Assembly: GCF_013522825.1 (NCBI RefSeq)
Contig: NZ_JAAMQZ010000005.1
Coordinates: forward strand, 1 to 64,000
Length of the DNA: 64,000 bases
Direction of reading: 5' to 3'
DNA from: Stutzerimonas stutzeri
GTDB lineage: Bacteria; Pseudomonadota; Gammaproteobacteria; Pseudomonadales; Pseudomonadaceae
Translations under genes and position numbers: made by a program
The notes under the pieces: generated by a model
What the model was told of the DNA's origin: nothing
The model's input: the letters and a program-made list of their open reading frames with translations, nothing else
Database searches by the model: none
Part shown: piece by piece, positions 27,410 to 37,454 of the stretch
Numbering within the stretch: the stretch's first letter is position 1
How the letters are laid out: every line of letters begins with the position of its first letter

Positions 27410-27958
27410 TTGGACGTCGGCGTTCGACTGCAAACCATTCGCAAGCTCAAGGGCCTGTCCCAGCGTGAACTCGCCAAGCGTGCGGGCGTCACCAACAGCA
27501 CCATTTCCATGATCGAGAAGAACAGCGTCAGCCCTTCGATCAGCTCGTTGAAGAAGGTCCTGGGTGGCATTCCCATGTCGCTGGTGGAGTTCTTTTCGCC
27601 AGACTTCGAGCAGGACGGTGATACCCAGGTGGTTTACCGGGCCGGCGAGCTGATCGATATTTCCGACGGCGCCGTCAGCATGAGGCTGGTGGGCAAGGCG
27701 CACCCGAGCCGTGCCATCGCCTTTCTCGACGAGACCTATCCGCCGGGCAGCGACACGGGGGAAGAGATGCTCGTGCATCAGGGTGAAGAGGCCGGCATGC
27801 TGGTGGCCGGATCTCTGGAGCTGACGGTGAATGGCCAGGTCCACGTTCTGGCAGCTGGCGACAGCTACTACTTCGATAGCAGCAAACCCCACCGTTTCCG
27901 CAATCCCTTCGACGAGCCGGCCCGGCTGATCAGCGCCACGACTCCGGCAAATTTTTAA
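27410..27958 (+). CDS. pauR: Cupin/HTH transcriptional regulator of polyamine catabolism
   Basis: A 182-residue XRE-cupin repressor. The HTH (residues about 5-60) contains RLQTIRKLKGLSQRELAKRAG and TNSTISMIEKNSVSPSI; a cupin beta-barrel follows (about 105-178) with EEMLVHQGEEAGMLV. PauR represses putrescine/cadaverine catabolic genes in Pseudomonas and this is the same local order (before cycB). The start is TTG at 27410, giving the conserved MDVGVRLQ; AAAGGGGG precedes it. The rare start could keep the repressor level low. Confidence 0.92.
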   Translation: MDVGVRLQTIRKLKGLSQRELAKRAGVTNSTISMIEKNSVSPSISSLKKVLGGIPMSLVEFFSPDFEQDGDTQVVYRAGELIDISDGAVSMRLVGKAHPSRAIAFLDETYPPGSDTGEEMLVHQGEEAGMLVAGSLELTVNGQVHVLAAGDSYYFDSSKPHRFRNPFDEPARLISATTPANF

Positions 27959-28147
27959 GTGAGCAGGGTGACCGCCAGCGCCTTGAAAGTCCGCCAAGCA
28001 AAGGCGGAGCATTGACGGAATGCGACACAGGGTCGCTGCTGGCACCTGTGCCGAAGCCGGCTGTTTCGGCAGGCCCGGCTTGCCGCTATACTAGCCGCCG
28101 CTCGCGTACCGTGGCCGCGAGCGTATCAAGCCACATGAGGGGATAAG

Positions 28148-28573
28148 GTGAACCTGATTAAGAAGATCCTGGTAGCGCAGACTGCCGTAGTAGCCCTGTG
28201 GGCAATGAGCGCTCAGGCTGCGACCGATGAAGCCATCGCCGAGCGTCTCAAGCCGGTTGGTGAAGTCTGTATTCAAGGCGAAGAATGCGCGGCGGCGGGT
28301 GCCGGTGCCGTGGCTGCCGCTGGCGGCGCTGCCCGTAGCGGCGAAGAGGTCTATGGCAAGTTCTGTACCGCATGTCATGGCAGCGGGCTGCTCAATGCGC
28401 CCAAGACCGGCGATGCCGCCGCCTGGAAAGGTCGCGCGGACGCGGCTGGCGGCCTGGACGGCCTGCTCAAGCACGCCATCAGCGGTATCAACGCCATGCC
28501 GCCGAAGGGCACTTGCGCGGACTGCTCGGACGACGAGCTGAAGAGCGCGATCCAGCACATGTCCGGTCTCTGA
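28148..28573 (+). CDS. cycB: Cytochrome c5
   Basis: A 141-residue periplasmic monoheme cytochrome c. A signal peptide (hydrophobic AQTAVVALWAMSAQA) precedes the mature part. The heme site is CTACH, the axial methionine is probably in INAMPPKGTC, and a second cysteine pair CADC marks the c5 type. It shuttles electrons to terminal oxidases or reductases. Translation begins at GTG 28148. A strong terminator follows. Order pauR-cycB-cupin-xpt agrees with PA5301-PA5298. Confidence 0.93.
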   Translation: MNLIKKILVAQTAVVALWAMSAQAATDEAIAERLKPVGEVCIQGEECAAAGAGAVAAAGGAARSGEEVYGKFCTACHGSGLLNAPKTGDAAAWKGRADAAGGLDGLLKHAISGINAMPPKGTCADCSDDELKSAIQHMSGL

Positions 28574-28594
28574 TCGGATAATCCGCGTCATCGC

Positions 28595-28616
28595 AAAGCC
28601 GCCTTCGGGCGGCTTT
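28595..28616 (+). terminator. Rho-independent terminator of cycB
   Basis: AAAGCCGCC and GGGCGGCTTT enclose TTC, 21 bases after the stop codon. Confidence 0.85.
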
Positions 28617-28712
28617 GTCGTATCTGCGGGAGCAAAGCTGCGACCTGTCGGTCCGATGTCTCGAAGCCTGTGGCCACCGAACCCGTGGTCTGCGCCGTCA
28701 CGAGAGGTCGTC

Positions 28713-30114
<1,402 letters not shown>

Positions 30115-31734
30115 TCAGCCGAACAGTTGCTGCTTGCAGCGCAGCCAGCGGTAGCCGTAACCCGACAGGCGCAGCCTCAGCGGATGTCCCTCGGGTTGTT
30201 CGTAATCGCTGTCGGCGAGGATATCGACCAGCTGCTCCAGGTCCTTGTCGTGAATTTCCACGGTAACTTCCTCGTCCGCCAGGTTCACCAGCATCAGTAC
30301 CGTCGAATCGGCATCGTGGCGAATGGCGAACACCGATGGCACACCCACATCCACCGGGCAGGCCTTGCCTTCGCCGATCTCGCGCAGGCCGATACGGCTG
30401 CGGATCATGTTGCCGGTCTTGGCCAGCAGCGAATCATCGCGCAGGGTCTGGGCGTAGACGTTCAGCGTGCGGTAGCTGAACGGACCTTCGTCGATCGGCT
30501 CGACCACCAGTCTGGCGGTTTCGGCGCAGGAAAAGCCGGTGTTCACTTCGTTGGACCATTGCATCGGCGTGCGCACGGCCAGCCGCTCGGGCCGCGATAG
30601 GTCCTCGCCCATGCCGATTTCCTCGCCGTAGCGGATGATCGGTGTGCCGGGCAGGGAGAACAGCAGCGCATGCGCCATCGCCAGGCGGTGTTCGTCGCCT
30701 TCCAGCATGGGCGCCAGCCGCCGACGAATGCCGCGGTTGTAGGCGCGCATGTCGGGATCGGGCGCGAAGGCCTGCATCACCTCCTCGCGTTCTTCCTCGG
30801 TCAGGCGCTCCAGGTCCAGCTCGTCATGGTTGCGTATCCAGGTGGCGTATTGCGCGCGGCGGGGCGGCGTCGGCTGTTCGGTCAGCGAACGCGTCAGGGG
30901 GCTGGCGTCGCTACGGGCCAGCGCCAGGAAATAGTGGTTGTTGGCCCAGAAGTTCAGCAGCAGGGTGAGCCGGTCGCCATCGCCGAAGTAGTCGGCGTAG
31001 TGCTCCGGCTCCACGTCCACCTCGCCCAGCAGCACGGCTTCGGGGCGGCGCAGGGAGACGAAGTCGCGGAAATGTTCGAGCAACCAGTAGCCCTTGGCGC
31101 TGTCGCCTTCGCCGGCCTGTTCGATCAGGTGCGAGGCGGCATCGACGCGGAAGCCGGAAACCCCCAGGCGCAGCCAGAACGCCATGATCCGCTCGATCTC
31201 CTCGACCACTCGCGGGTTGGCCAGGTTCAGGTCCGGCTCGTGCTTGTAGAACAGGTGCCGGTAGTACTGGCCGGCTTCCTCGTCCCAGGTCCAGACGCTG
31301 TCCTCGATGGTGGGGAAGATCGGCTCGATGCTGTCGTCCGGCTCGTCGGCCCAGAGGTAGTAGTCGCGGAAGGGTGAGTGGCGGTCGCGGCGCGCCTCTT
31401 GGAACCAGCGATGCTCGATGGAGGTGTGCTGCACCACCAGTTCGATGATCACGTGCAGGCCGAGCTCTTCGGCCTTTTCCAGCAGGTTGACCACGTCGGC
31501 CAGGTCGCCGAAACGCGGGTGGACCTGCAGGTGATCGCTGACGTCGTAGCCGGCGTCCTCGAAGGGCGAGCGATAGAAGGGCATCAGCCAGATGGCGGTG
31601 GCGCCGAGGCCGCGCACGTAGTCCAGGCGCTCGGTGACGCCGCGCAGATCGCCGCAGCCGTCGCCGTCGTGGTCGCGGAAGAGGGTCGGGTCGATCTGGT
31701 AGATCACGGCGTTGCGGTACCAGAAGGGGCGCAT
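30115..31734 (-). CDS. GH13 glycosidase/transglycosidase, trehalose synthase-like
   Basis: A 539-residue alpha-amylase superfamily enzyme. Barrel motifs are visible: AGYDVSDH, the nucleophile aspartate in GFRVDAASHL, the acid/base glutamate in LLGEVDVE and the third acid in WIRNHDELD. The layout (RNAVIYQIDPTLFRDHDGDG at the start, LSRPERLAVRTPMQWS late) resembles trehalose synthase-type GH13 proteins, so it may interconvert maltose and trehalose or hydrolyse alpha-glucans; specificity is inferred. No signal peptide. The start overlaps the upstream gene's stop in TGACATG, so the two GH13 genes are translationally coupled. A longer frame to 31815 is rejected. Confidence 0.83.
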   Translation of the reverse strand: MRPFWYRNAVIYQIDPTLFRDHDGDGCGDLRGVTERLDYVRGLGATAIWLMPFYRSPFEDAGYDVSDHLQVHPRFGDLADVVNLLEKAEELGLHVIIELVVQHTSIEHRWFQEARRDRHSPFRDYYLWADEPDDSIEPIFPTIEDSVWTWDEEAGQYYRHLFYKHEPDLNLANPRVVEEIERIMAFWLRLGVSGFRVDAASHLIEQAGEGDSAKGYWLLEHFRDFVSLRRPEAVLLGEVDVEPEHYADYFGDGDRLTLLLNFWANNHYFLALARSDASPLTRSLTEQPTPPRRAQYATWIRNHDELDLERLTEEEREEVMQAFAPDPDMRAYNRGIRRRLAPMLEGDEHRLAMAHALLFSLPGTPIIRYGEEIGMGEDLSRPERLAVRTPMQWSNEVNTGFSCAETARLVVEPIDEGPFSYRTLNVYAQTLRDDSLLAKTGNMIRSRIGLREIGEGKACPVDVGVPSVFAIRHDADSTVLMLVNLADEEVTVEIHDKDLEQLVDILADSDYEQPEGHPLRLRLSGYGYRWLRCKQQLFG

Positions 31735-31735
31735 G

Positions 31736-33271
31736 TCAGGCTTCCTGTGAGTAGAGAATGACGGCCTGGCCGGCGCCGAGCTCGCCGCTGTAGGGCTGTT
31801 CTTCGCCGACCCCATCGCTGGCGATCTGCACCTGCCAGTGGCCGTTTAGCGGACAGACGTGGGGCTTGTCGGCGAAGTTGATGCAGACGATTCGCTCGTC
31901 GGCGCCGTGCCGGCGGCGGTAGGCCAGCACTTCGGGGTGTGAGCGCAGTTCTTCCCAGCTGCCGTGAGTCAGCGCCGGGCTGGCCTTGCGTGCGGCGATC
32001 AGCCGGCGGTAGAGGTCGAAGGTCGAATTGGCGGCGCCCACCTGGCGTTCCGCGGCCAGCTCGTCGGCATCCGGCGGGAACGGCAGCCAGGGTTCCTTGC
32101 CGGACCAGCCGTGGGGCGGTTCGGCCAGCCAGGGCAGCGGTGCCCGGCAGCCGTCGCGGTTGCCTGGGTCGACCCGGTCTTCGGCGCCGATCTGCGCATC
32201 CTCCAGGCCCAGTTCCTCGCCCTGGTAGATGAAGGGCGTGCCACGCAGCGTCAGCAGCATCACGGCCGCGGCCCGGGCGCTGCGCAGCGACCCGTGGTAG
32301 CGGCTGCGCTGGCGGCTGTTGTCATGGTTGGACAGCACCCAGGTGGGCCAGGCGCCGGCGGGCGCCAGCAGCAGTTCGACATCACGGATGCAGGTGCGAA
32401 ACATCACCGGCTCCCAGGGCGCGTCCAGCGGCGCGAAGTTGAACGACATGTGCAGCTCGTCGCCGGCCCCGTAGTACTGCAGCACCCGTTCGGTGGAGCG
32501 GATGTTCACCTCACCGACCAGCACGCGTTCGCCGGGGTAGCTGTCGACCACCCGGCGTATTCCGCGCAGCACCTCGTGGCTGTAGGGCTGGTCGTTGAAG
32601 TTGGCCAGCGGTTCGCCGGCCAGGCAGCGCGGATCGTCGGCGAAGCTCGGGTCCTTGCCGGTGCAGTGGATGACGTCGATGCGAAAGCCATCCACGCCGC
32701 GATCCAGCCAGAAACGCAATACGCCGTGCATCGCCTCGATCACTTCGGGGTTGCGCCAGTTCAGGTCCGGTTGCTGCGGCAGGAACAGGTGCAGGTAGTA
32801 CTGCTGGGTGCCTTCGTCCCAGGTCCAGGCGCCGCCGGCGTTCAGCTGTGCGCGCCAGTTGTTCGGCTGGTCGCGCCAGACGTACCAGTCGCGTTTGGGG
32901 TTGTCGCGCGCGCTGCGCGACTCGAGGAACCAGGGATGCTGGTCCGAGGTGTGGTTGGGCACGAAATCCAGCAGCAGGCGCATGCCGCGTGCGTGCACCG
33001 CGCTGATCAGGCGGTCGATGTCGTCCAGCGAGCCGAACAGCGGGTCGACATCGCAGTAATCGCTGATGTCGTAGCCGGCATCCAGCATCGGCGAGCGGAA
33101 GATCGGCGACAGCCAGACGGCGTCGATGCCCAGCTTCTGCAAGTGGTCGAGGTGGCGCAGTACGCCGTTGAGATCGCCGATGCCGTCGCCGTTGCTGTCG
33201 GCAAAGGAGCGCGGGTAGATCTGGTAGATGGTCGCGCCTTTCCACCACGGATGATCGCTCGAGTCGCGCAT
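31736..33271 (-). CDS. GH13 alpha-glucosidase / oligo-1,6-glucosidase-like enzyme
   Basis: A 511-residue cytosolic GH13 enzyme. It starts WWKGATIYQIYPRSFADSNG; the four conserved regions are DFVPNHTS, GFRIDVIH (nucleophile), LVGEVN (acid/base) and VLSNHDNSRQ. These fit alpha-glucosidases or oligo-1,6-glucosidases that release glucose from maltose-type sugars. It is the first gene of the leftward pair and is divergent from a GAPDH gene across 204 bases, hinting that sugar release and glycolytic use are linked here. Substrate preference cannot be read from the sequence. Confidence 0.85.
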   Translation of the reverse strand: MRDSSDHPWWKGATIYQIYPRSFADSNGDGIGDLNGVLRHLDHLQKLGIDAVWLSPIFRSPMLDAGYDISDYCDVDPLFGSLDDIDRLISAVHARGMRLLLDFVPNHTSDQHPWFLESRSARDNPKRDWYVWRDQPNNWRAQLNAGGAWTWDEGTQQYYLHLFLPQQPDLNWRNPEVIEAMHGVLRFWLDRGVDGFRIDVIHCTGKDPSFADDPRCLAGEPLANFNDQPYSHEVLRGIRRVVDSYPGERVLVGEVNIRSTERVLQYYGAGDELHMSFNFAPLDAPWEPVMFRTCIRDVELLLAPAGAWPTWVLSNHDNSRQRSRYHGSLRSARAAAVMLLTLRGTPFIYQGEELGLEDAQIGAEDRVDPGNRDGCRAPLPWLAEPPHGWSGKEPWLPFPPDADELAAERQVGAANSTFDLYRRLIAARKASPALTHGSWEELRSHPEVLAYRRRHGADERIVCINFADKPHVCPLNGHWQVQIASDGVGEEQPYSGELGAGQAVILYSQEA

Positions 33272-33475
33272 GCTGGGCTCCCGTATCGTCGATGTGCCTG
33301 CGCCGCTGCGTGCAGCCTGTCTGCCTTGTGACTTGCAGCGAGGCGAGGAGGTTCGCGAGTTCCTTGATCCGCGTCGGATCGAAGTGAACGTCGTGGTCCA
33401 TACTCCGCCTAAGACAGGGTCGGTCGAAGCGGTGCGCGCCTCGGCGGACCTCAGCCACGAACCCAGGAGACCGCC

Positions 33476-34489
33476 ATGTTACGTATTGCTATCAATGGTT
33501 ATGGCCGTATCGGTCGAGCCGTATTGCGCGCCCTGTTCGAGCGCAATCTGGAAAACCAGATTCGTATCGAGGCGATCAACGACCTCAGTGATCAGGCGGC
33601 GATGGCCCATCTGACCCGCTTCGACAGCACCTTCGGACGCTTCCATGGCCAGGTCGACCTGCACGAGGATGTGCTGCAGATCCGCGGTCAGTCGATCCGC
33701 CTGCTGCAGGAGCGCGACCCCTCGCAATTGCCCTGGAAGCAGCTCGGTGTCGACGTGGTGCTGGAGTGCTCGGGCAAGTTCAAGACCCGCGCGCTGGCCG
33801 AGCAGCACCTGCAGGCCGGCGCCAGCCGGGTATTCGCTTCACATCCGCTGGATGGCGCCGACCTGACCGTGGTCTATGGCGTCAACCATGAGCTGCTGGG
33901 CAGCCAGCGGGTGGTTTCCAATGCTTCCTGCACCACCAACTGCCTGGCGCCGCTGGCCAAGGTGCTGCACGAGTCGGTGGGTATTCGCCAGGGCTTGCTC
34001 AACACCGTGCATGCCTACACCAATGACCAGAACCTGCTGGACAAGGCGCACAAGGACCTCTACCGCGCCCGTGCCGCGGCGCTGTCGATGATTCCCTCTA
34101 CCACCGGTGCGGCCAAGGCCATCGGCCTGGTGCTGCCGGAACTGGCCGGGCGGCTGGATGGCCTGTCGGTGCGGGTGCCGACGCCGAACGTCTCGCTGGT
34201 GGACCTGACCTTCACCGCTGAGCGACCGCCCGCCAGTGTCGAAGCGTTGAATCAGATGCTGGTGGAGGGCGCGCGCAAGCTGCCGCTGGGCGTGATGGAG
34301 TGCAATGACCGCCCGCTGGTTTCCAGCGACTTCAACGGTTATCCGGCCTCCTGTGTCGCCGATCTCAGCCATACCCGGGTACAGGGCGATCTGATCAAGG
34401 TGCTGGCCTGGTATGACAACGAGTGGGCGTTTTCCAATCGCATGCTTGACGTGCTACTGGGCTGGAACGATCTGCGAACGGCTGAATGA
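33476..34489 (+). CDS. Type I glyceraldehyde-3-phosphate dehydrogenase
   Basis: A 337-residue NAD(P)-dependent enzyme. The N-terminal Rossmann motif is INGYGRIGRAVLRAL; the catalytic cysteine is in SNASCTTNCLAP and the partner histidine in NTVHAYTNDQ; WYDNEWAFSNRM ends the catalytic domain. Erythrose-4-phosphate dehydrogenase is a close relative and not fully excluded. Start ATG 33476 follows CCAGGAGACC. It heads a rightward run with the iron alcohol dehydrogenase but has its own leader; it is additional to the housekeeping gap expected elsewhere in a Pseudomonas genome. Confidence 0.9.
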   Translation: MLRIAINGYGRIGRAVLRALFERNLENQIRIEAINDLSDQAAMAHLTRFDSTFGRFHGQVDLHEDVLQIRGQSIRLLQERDPSQLPWKQLGVDVVLECSGKFKTRALAEQHLQAGASRVFASHPLDGADLTVVYGVNHELLGSQRVVSNASCTTNCLAPLAKVLHESVGIRQGLLNTVHAYTNDQNLLDKAHKDLYRARAAALSMIPSTTGAAKAIGLVLPELAGRLDGLSVRVPTPNVSLVDLTFTAERPPASVEALNQMLVEGARKLPLGVMECNDRPLVSSDFNGYPASCVADLSHTRVQGDLIKVLAWYDNEWAFSNRMLDVLLGWNDLRTAE

Positions 34490-34496
34490 GATAAAA

Positions 34497-34568
34497 AGTC
34501 TCGATTTGAGTTGACGAGACTCTCAGGTAATCCTACTCTCCGAAAATGATAATGAGACTTTAAGTCTC
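34497..34568. promoter_or_regulatory. Repeated GAGACT/AGTCTC operator-like sites
   Basis: Two inverted repeats lie in the 137-bp leader of the alcohol dehydrogenase: AGTCTCG...CGAGACT (34497-34521, 11-base spacer) and the near-perfect palindrome GAGACTTTAAGTCTC (34554-34568). The same GAGACT core occurs four times in 72 bases, centres about 52 bases apart, suggesting two dimers of one regulator. Confidence 0.6.
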
Positions 34569-34626
34569 AAAACAAGAAGCTGTCGCCTTGATAAAAGAAC
34601 CAGGCAGCCTTTTTCGGAGAGATTTA

Positions 34627-35793
34627 ATGAGCCATCGCATCGTTCTACCGCGTCTGATGGAAGTGGGCGCCGGCGCCAGCCAGCAGCTCGCCGTCGTGTT
34701 GCGCAACCTGGGCTGCAACCGACCCTTGATCGTCACCGACCGTATGATGGTCGAGCTCGGTTACGCCGCACGCCTGGCCGAGCAGCTGGAGCAAGCGGGC
34801 ATTGCCAGCCAGTGCTTCGCCGATACCGAGCCGGAGCCCAGCGCCGCTTCGATACGAGCCGGCGTGCGGATGGTCCGCGAGGGCGATTTCGATTCCATCG
34901 TCGCCCTCGGGGGCGGCAGCCCCATCGACTCGGCCAAGGCCATCGGCATCCTCGGCATGTTCGGCGGCGAGATGCGCGACTACCGCTTCCCGCGCGACGT
35001 CAGCGACGCCGGGCTGCCGCTGATCGCCATCCCCACCACCGCCGGCACTGGTTCCGAGGTGACGCGCTTCACCATCATCACCGACGAGACCAGCGACGAG
35101 AAAATGCTCTGCGCCGGCCTCGGCTTCATGCCCGTCGCCGCGTTGATCGACTACGAGCTGACCCTCTCGCTGCCGCCACGGGTGACCGCCGACACCGGCA
35201 TCGACGCCCTGACCCACGCCATCGAGGCCTACGTCAGCCGCAAGGCCAGCCTCTACAGCGACGCCCAGGCACTGGAAGCGATGCGCCTGCTGGCGCCGAA
35301 CCTGCGCAGCGCCTTCCACGAACCGCGCAACCTGGCCGCGCGCGAGGCGATGATGCTCGGCGCGACCCTGGCCGGCATCGCCTTCTCCAACGCCTCGGTG
35401 GCACTGGTGCACGGCATGAGCCGGCCCATCGGCGCTTTCTTCCATGTGCCCCACGGGCTGTCCAACGCCATGCTGCTGCCGGCGGTCACCGCCTTCTCCA
35501 TTCCGGCGGCGCCGGAGCGCTACGCCGATTGTGCCCGCGCCATGGGCGTGGCAGGTGAGGGCGACAGTGTCGAGACGGCGAACGACAAGCTGCTGAGCGA
35601 GCTGCGCGTGCTGAACCAGGAGCTGCAGGTGCCGAGCCCCGCGCAGTTCGGTATCACCCGCGAACGCTTCTTCGAGCTGCGCGAAACCATGGCCAGGCAG
35701 GCCCTGGCCTCGGGTTCGCCGGGCAACAACCCGCGCGTGCCCAGTGAAGCGGAAATCATCGACCTCTACGAAACCGTCTGGAACCAGGAGTGA
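34627..35793 (+). CDS. Iron-containing alcohol dehydrogenase (ErcA-like)
   Basis: A 388-residue group III alcohol dehydrogenase. Visible are ALGGGSPIDSAKA for NAD(P) binding, IPTTAGTGSEVTRF, and the iron-ligand set D..H..H..H around DALTHAIEAYVS, VHGMSRPIGAFFHVPHG. The start MSHRIVLPRLMEVGAG closely resembles Pseudomonas ErcA, linked to control of ethanol oxidation, but enzymatic roles on other alcohols are equally possible. ATG 34627 has GGAGAG at 8 bases. Four bases separate it from the next aldehyde dehydrogenase, so alcohol and aldehyde oxidation are co-transcribed. Confidence 0.85.
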   Translation: MSHRIVLPRLMEVGAGASQQLAVVLRNLGCNRPLIVTDRMMVELGYAARLAEQLEQAGIASQCFADTEPEPSAASIRAGVRMVREGDFDSIVALGGGSPIDSAKAIGILGMFGGEMRDYRFPRDVSDAGLPLIAIPTTAGTGSEVTRFTIITDETSDEKMLCAGLGFMPVAALIDYELTLSLPPRVTADTGIDALTHAIEAYVSRKASLYSDAQALEAMRLLAPNLRSAFHEPRNLAAREAMMLGATLAGIAFSNASVALVHGMSRPIGAFFHVPHGLSNAMLLPAVTAFSIPAAPERYADCARAMGVAGEGDSVETANDKLLSELRVLNQELQVPSPAQFGITRERFFELRETMARQALASGSPGNNPRVPSEAEIIDLYETVWNQE

Positions 35794-35797
35794 CCCC

Positions 35798-37300
35798 ATG
35801 CAGACCCTCGGCAACCTGATCGATAACCAGGCCGTCGCTGGCCGTTCCGAGCGCCACGCGACCGTCTACAACCCGGCCACCGGCGAGCCGCGCCTGCAGG
35901 TTTCGCTGTCCTCGGCGGATGACACCCGCGAGGCCATTGCCGCCGCCCAGGCGGCGTTCGAAGGCTGGGCGAAAACCCCGCCGCTGGTGCGCGCGCGGGT
36001 CATGTTCCGCTTCAAGGCGCTGCTCGAAGCGCGTCGCGATGATGTGGCCCGGCTGATCACCAGTGAGCACGGCAAGGTCTTCTCCGATGCTCAGGGTGAG
36101 GTCACGCGCGGGCTGGAAGTGGTCGAGTTCGCCTGCGGCATTCCGCACCTGCTCAAGGGCGAGTTTTCCTCCAACGTCGGTCGCGACATCGATTCCAACT
36201 CGCTGATGCAGCCGTTGGGTGTCTGCGTCGGCATCACCCCGTTCAACTTCCCGGCCATGGTGCCGCTGTGGATGGTTCCGGTGGCCATCGCCTGCGGTAA
36301 TACCTTTGTCCTCAAGCCGTCGGAGAAGGACCCGAGCGCGACCATGCTGATCGGCGAACTGCTGGCCGAAGCCGGGTTGCCGGCTGGCGTGCTGAACATC
36401 GTCAATGGCGACAAGGAAGCGGTGGACGTACTGCTGACTGACGAGCGCGTGCAGTCGGTGAGTTTCGTCGGCTCGACGCCGATCGCCGAGTACATCTACA
36501 AGACCGCCTCGGCCAACGGCAAGCGCTGCCAGGCCCTGGGCGGGGCGAAGAACCATATGGTGATCATGCCCGACGCCGACCCGCAGCAGGTGGTCAGCTC
36601 GCTGATGGGTGCGGCCTACGGCTCGGCGGGCGAGCGCTGCATGGCGATCTCGGTGGCGGTGTGCGTCGGCGACGAGGTGGCGGACAAGCTGGTCGGCATG
36701 CTCAGGGACGAGATCGGCCAGATGCGCACCGGCCCCGGCCTGGGCGTCGAGCCCGAGCCGCACATGGGGCCGCTGATCACCCGCGAGCATCAGCAGAAGG
36801 TGTCCGGCTATATCGACCTGGGCGTGGAGGAGGGCGCGACCCTGATCTGCGATGGTCGCGGCATCGAGGTCGAAGGCTACGAGAACGGTTTCTACGTTGG
36901 CCCGACGCTGTTCGATCACGTGACGCCGCAGATGCGTATCTACCAGGAGGAAATCTTCGGTCCGGTTCTGGTTGTGGTCCGCGTCGATTCGTTCGACGAG
37001 GCGCTGAAGCTGGTCAATGACCATGAATACGGCAACGGCACCTCGATCTTCACCCGCGACGGCGATACTGCGCGGCAGTTCGAGGAAAACGTTCAGGTCG
37101 GTATGGTCGGCGTCAACGTACCGATCCCGGTGCCCATGGCCTTCCATTGCTTCGGCGGCTGGAAGCGCTCGATCTTCGGCCCGCTGAACATGCACGGCCC
37201 GGATGGCGTGCGCTTCTTCACCCGGATGAAGACCGTGACCCGGCGCTGGCCCACTGGCATCCGCGCCGGTGCCGAGTTCGCCATGCCGACGATGAAGTAA
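35798..37300 (+). CDS. mmsA: CoA-acylating (methyl)malonate-semialdehyde dehydrogenase
   Basis: A 500-residue aldehyde dehydrogenase of the MmsA type, which forms acyl-CoA from methylmalonate or malonate semialdehyde. Family markers are ITPFNFPAMVPLWMVP, LKPSEKDPSA, FVGSTPIAEYIY, LGGAKNHMVIMPDAD in place of the usual general-base segment, and the nucleophile cysteine in GSAGERCMAIS. Together with the upstream iron alcohol dehydrogenase it could take a 3-hydroxy acid or diol to an acyl-CoA. ATG 35798 follows CAGGAG. A paralogue role distinct from valine catabolism is possible because mmsB is not nearby. Confidence 0.88.
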   Translation: MQTLGNLIDNQAVAGRSERHATVYNPATGEPRLQVSLSSADDTREAIAAAQAAFEGWAKTPPLVRARVMFRFKALLEARRDDVARLITSEHGKVFSDAQGEVTRGLEVVEFACGIPHLLKGEFSSNVGRDIDSNSLMQPLGVCVGITPFNFPAMVPLWMVPVAIACGNTFVLKPSEKDPSATMLIGELLAEAGLPAGVLNIVNGDKEAVDVLLTDERVQSVSFVGSTPIAEYIYKTASANGKRCQALGGAKNHMVIMPDADPQQVVSSLMGAAYGSAGERCMAISVAVCVGDEVADKLVGMLRDEIGQMRTGPGLGVEPEPHMGPLITREHQQKVSGYIDLGVEEGATLICDGRGIEVEGYENGFYVGPTLFDHVTPQMRIYQEEIFGPVLVVVRVDSFDEALKLVNDHEYGNGTSIFTRDGDTARQFEENVQVGMVGVNVPIPVPMAFHCFGGWKRSIFGPLNMHGPDGVRFFTRMKTVTRRWPTGIRAGAEFAMPTMK

Positions 37301-37320
37301 CTGCGGCGAAGAGCCGATAA

Positions 37321-37388
37321 AAGCGCTGGAAGCTGAAAGGCCGGACGTAGAAACAGCTGGCATCGGGTTACGTCTGGCTCCAGCGCTT
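37321..37388. repeat. Long hairpin of the AAGCGCT repeat family after mmsA
   Basis: Outer arms AAGCGCTGGA (37321-37330) and TCCAGCGCTT (37379-37388) and inner arms CCGGACGTA / TACGTCTGG form a two-part hairpin. The preceding GAGCCGATAAAAGCGCT is shared with the element at 50092, and the GCTGRAR heptamer motif with the arrays at 38454, 40606 and 50154. It may terminate mmsA. Confidence 0.7.
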
Positions 37389-37454
37389 CATTTAAACTTC
37401 GCCGCCCTTTGGGGCGGCTCCTTTTGCTCCATAACCGCAACCGGGCTTCGATCC

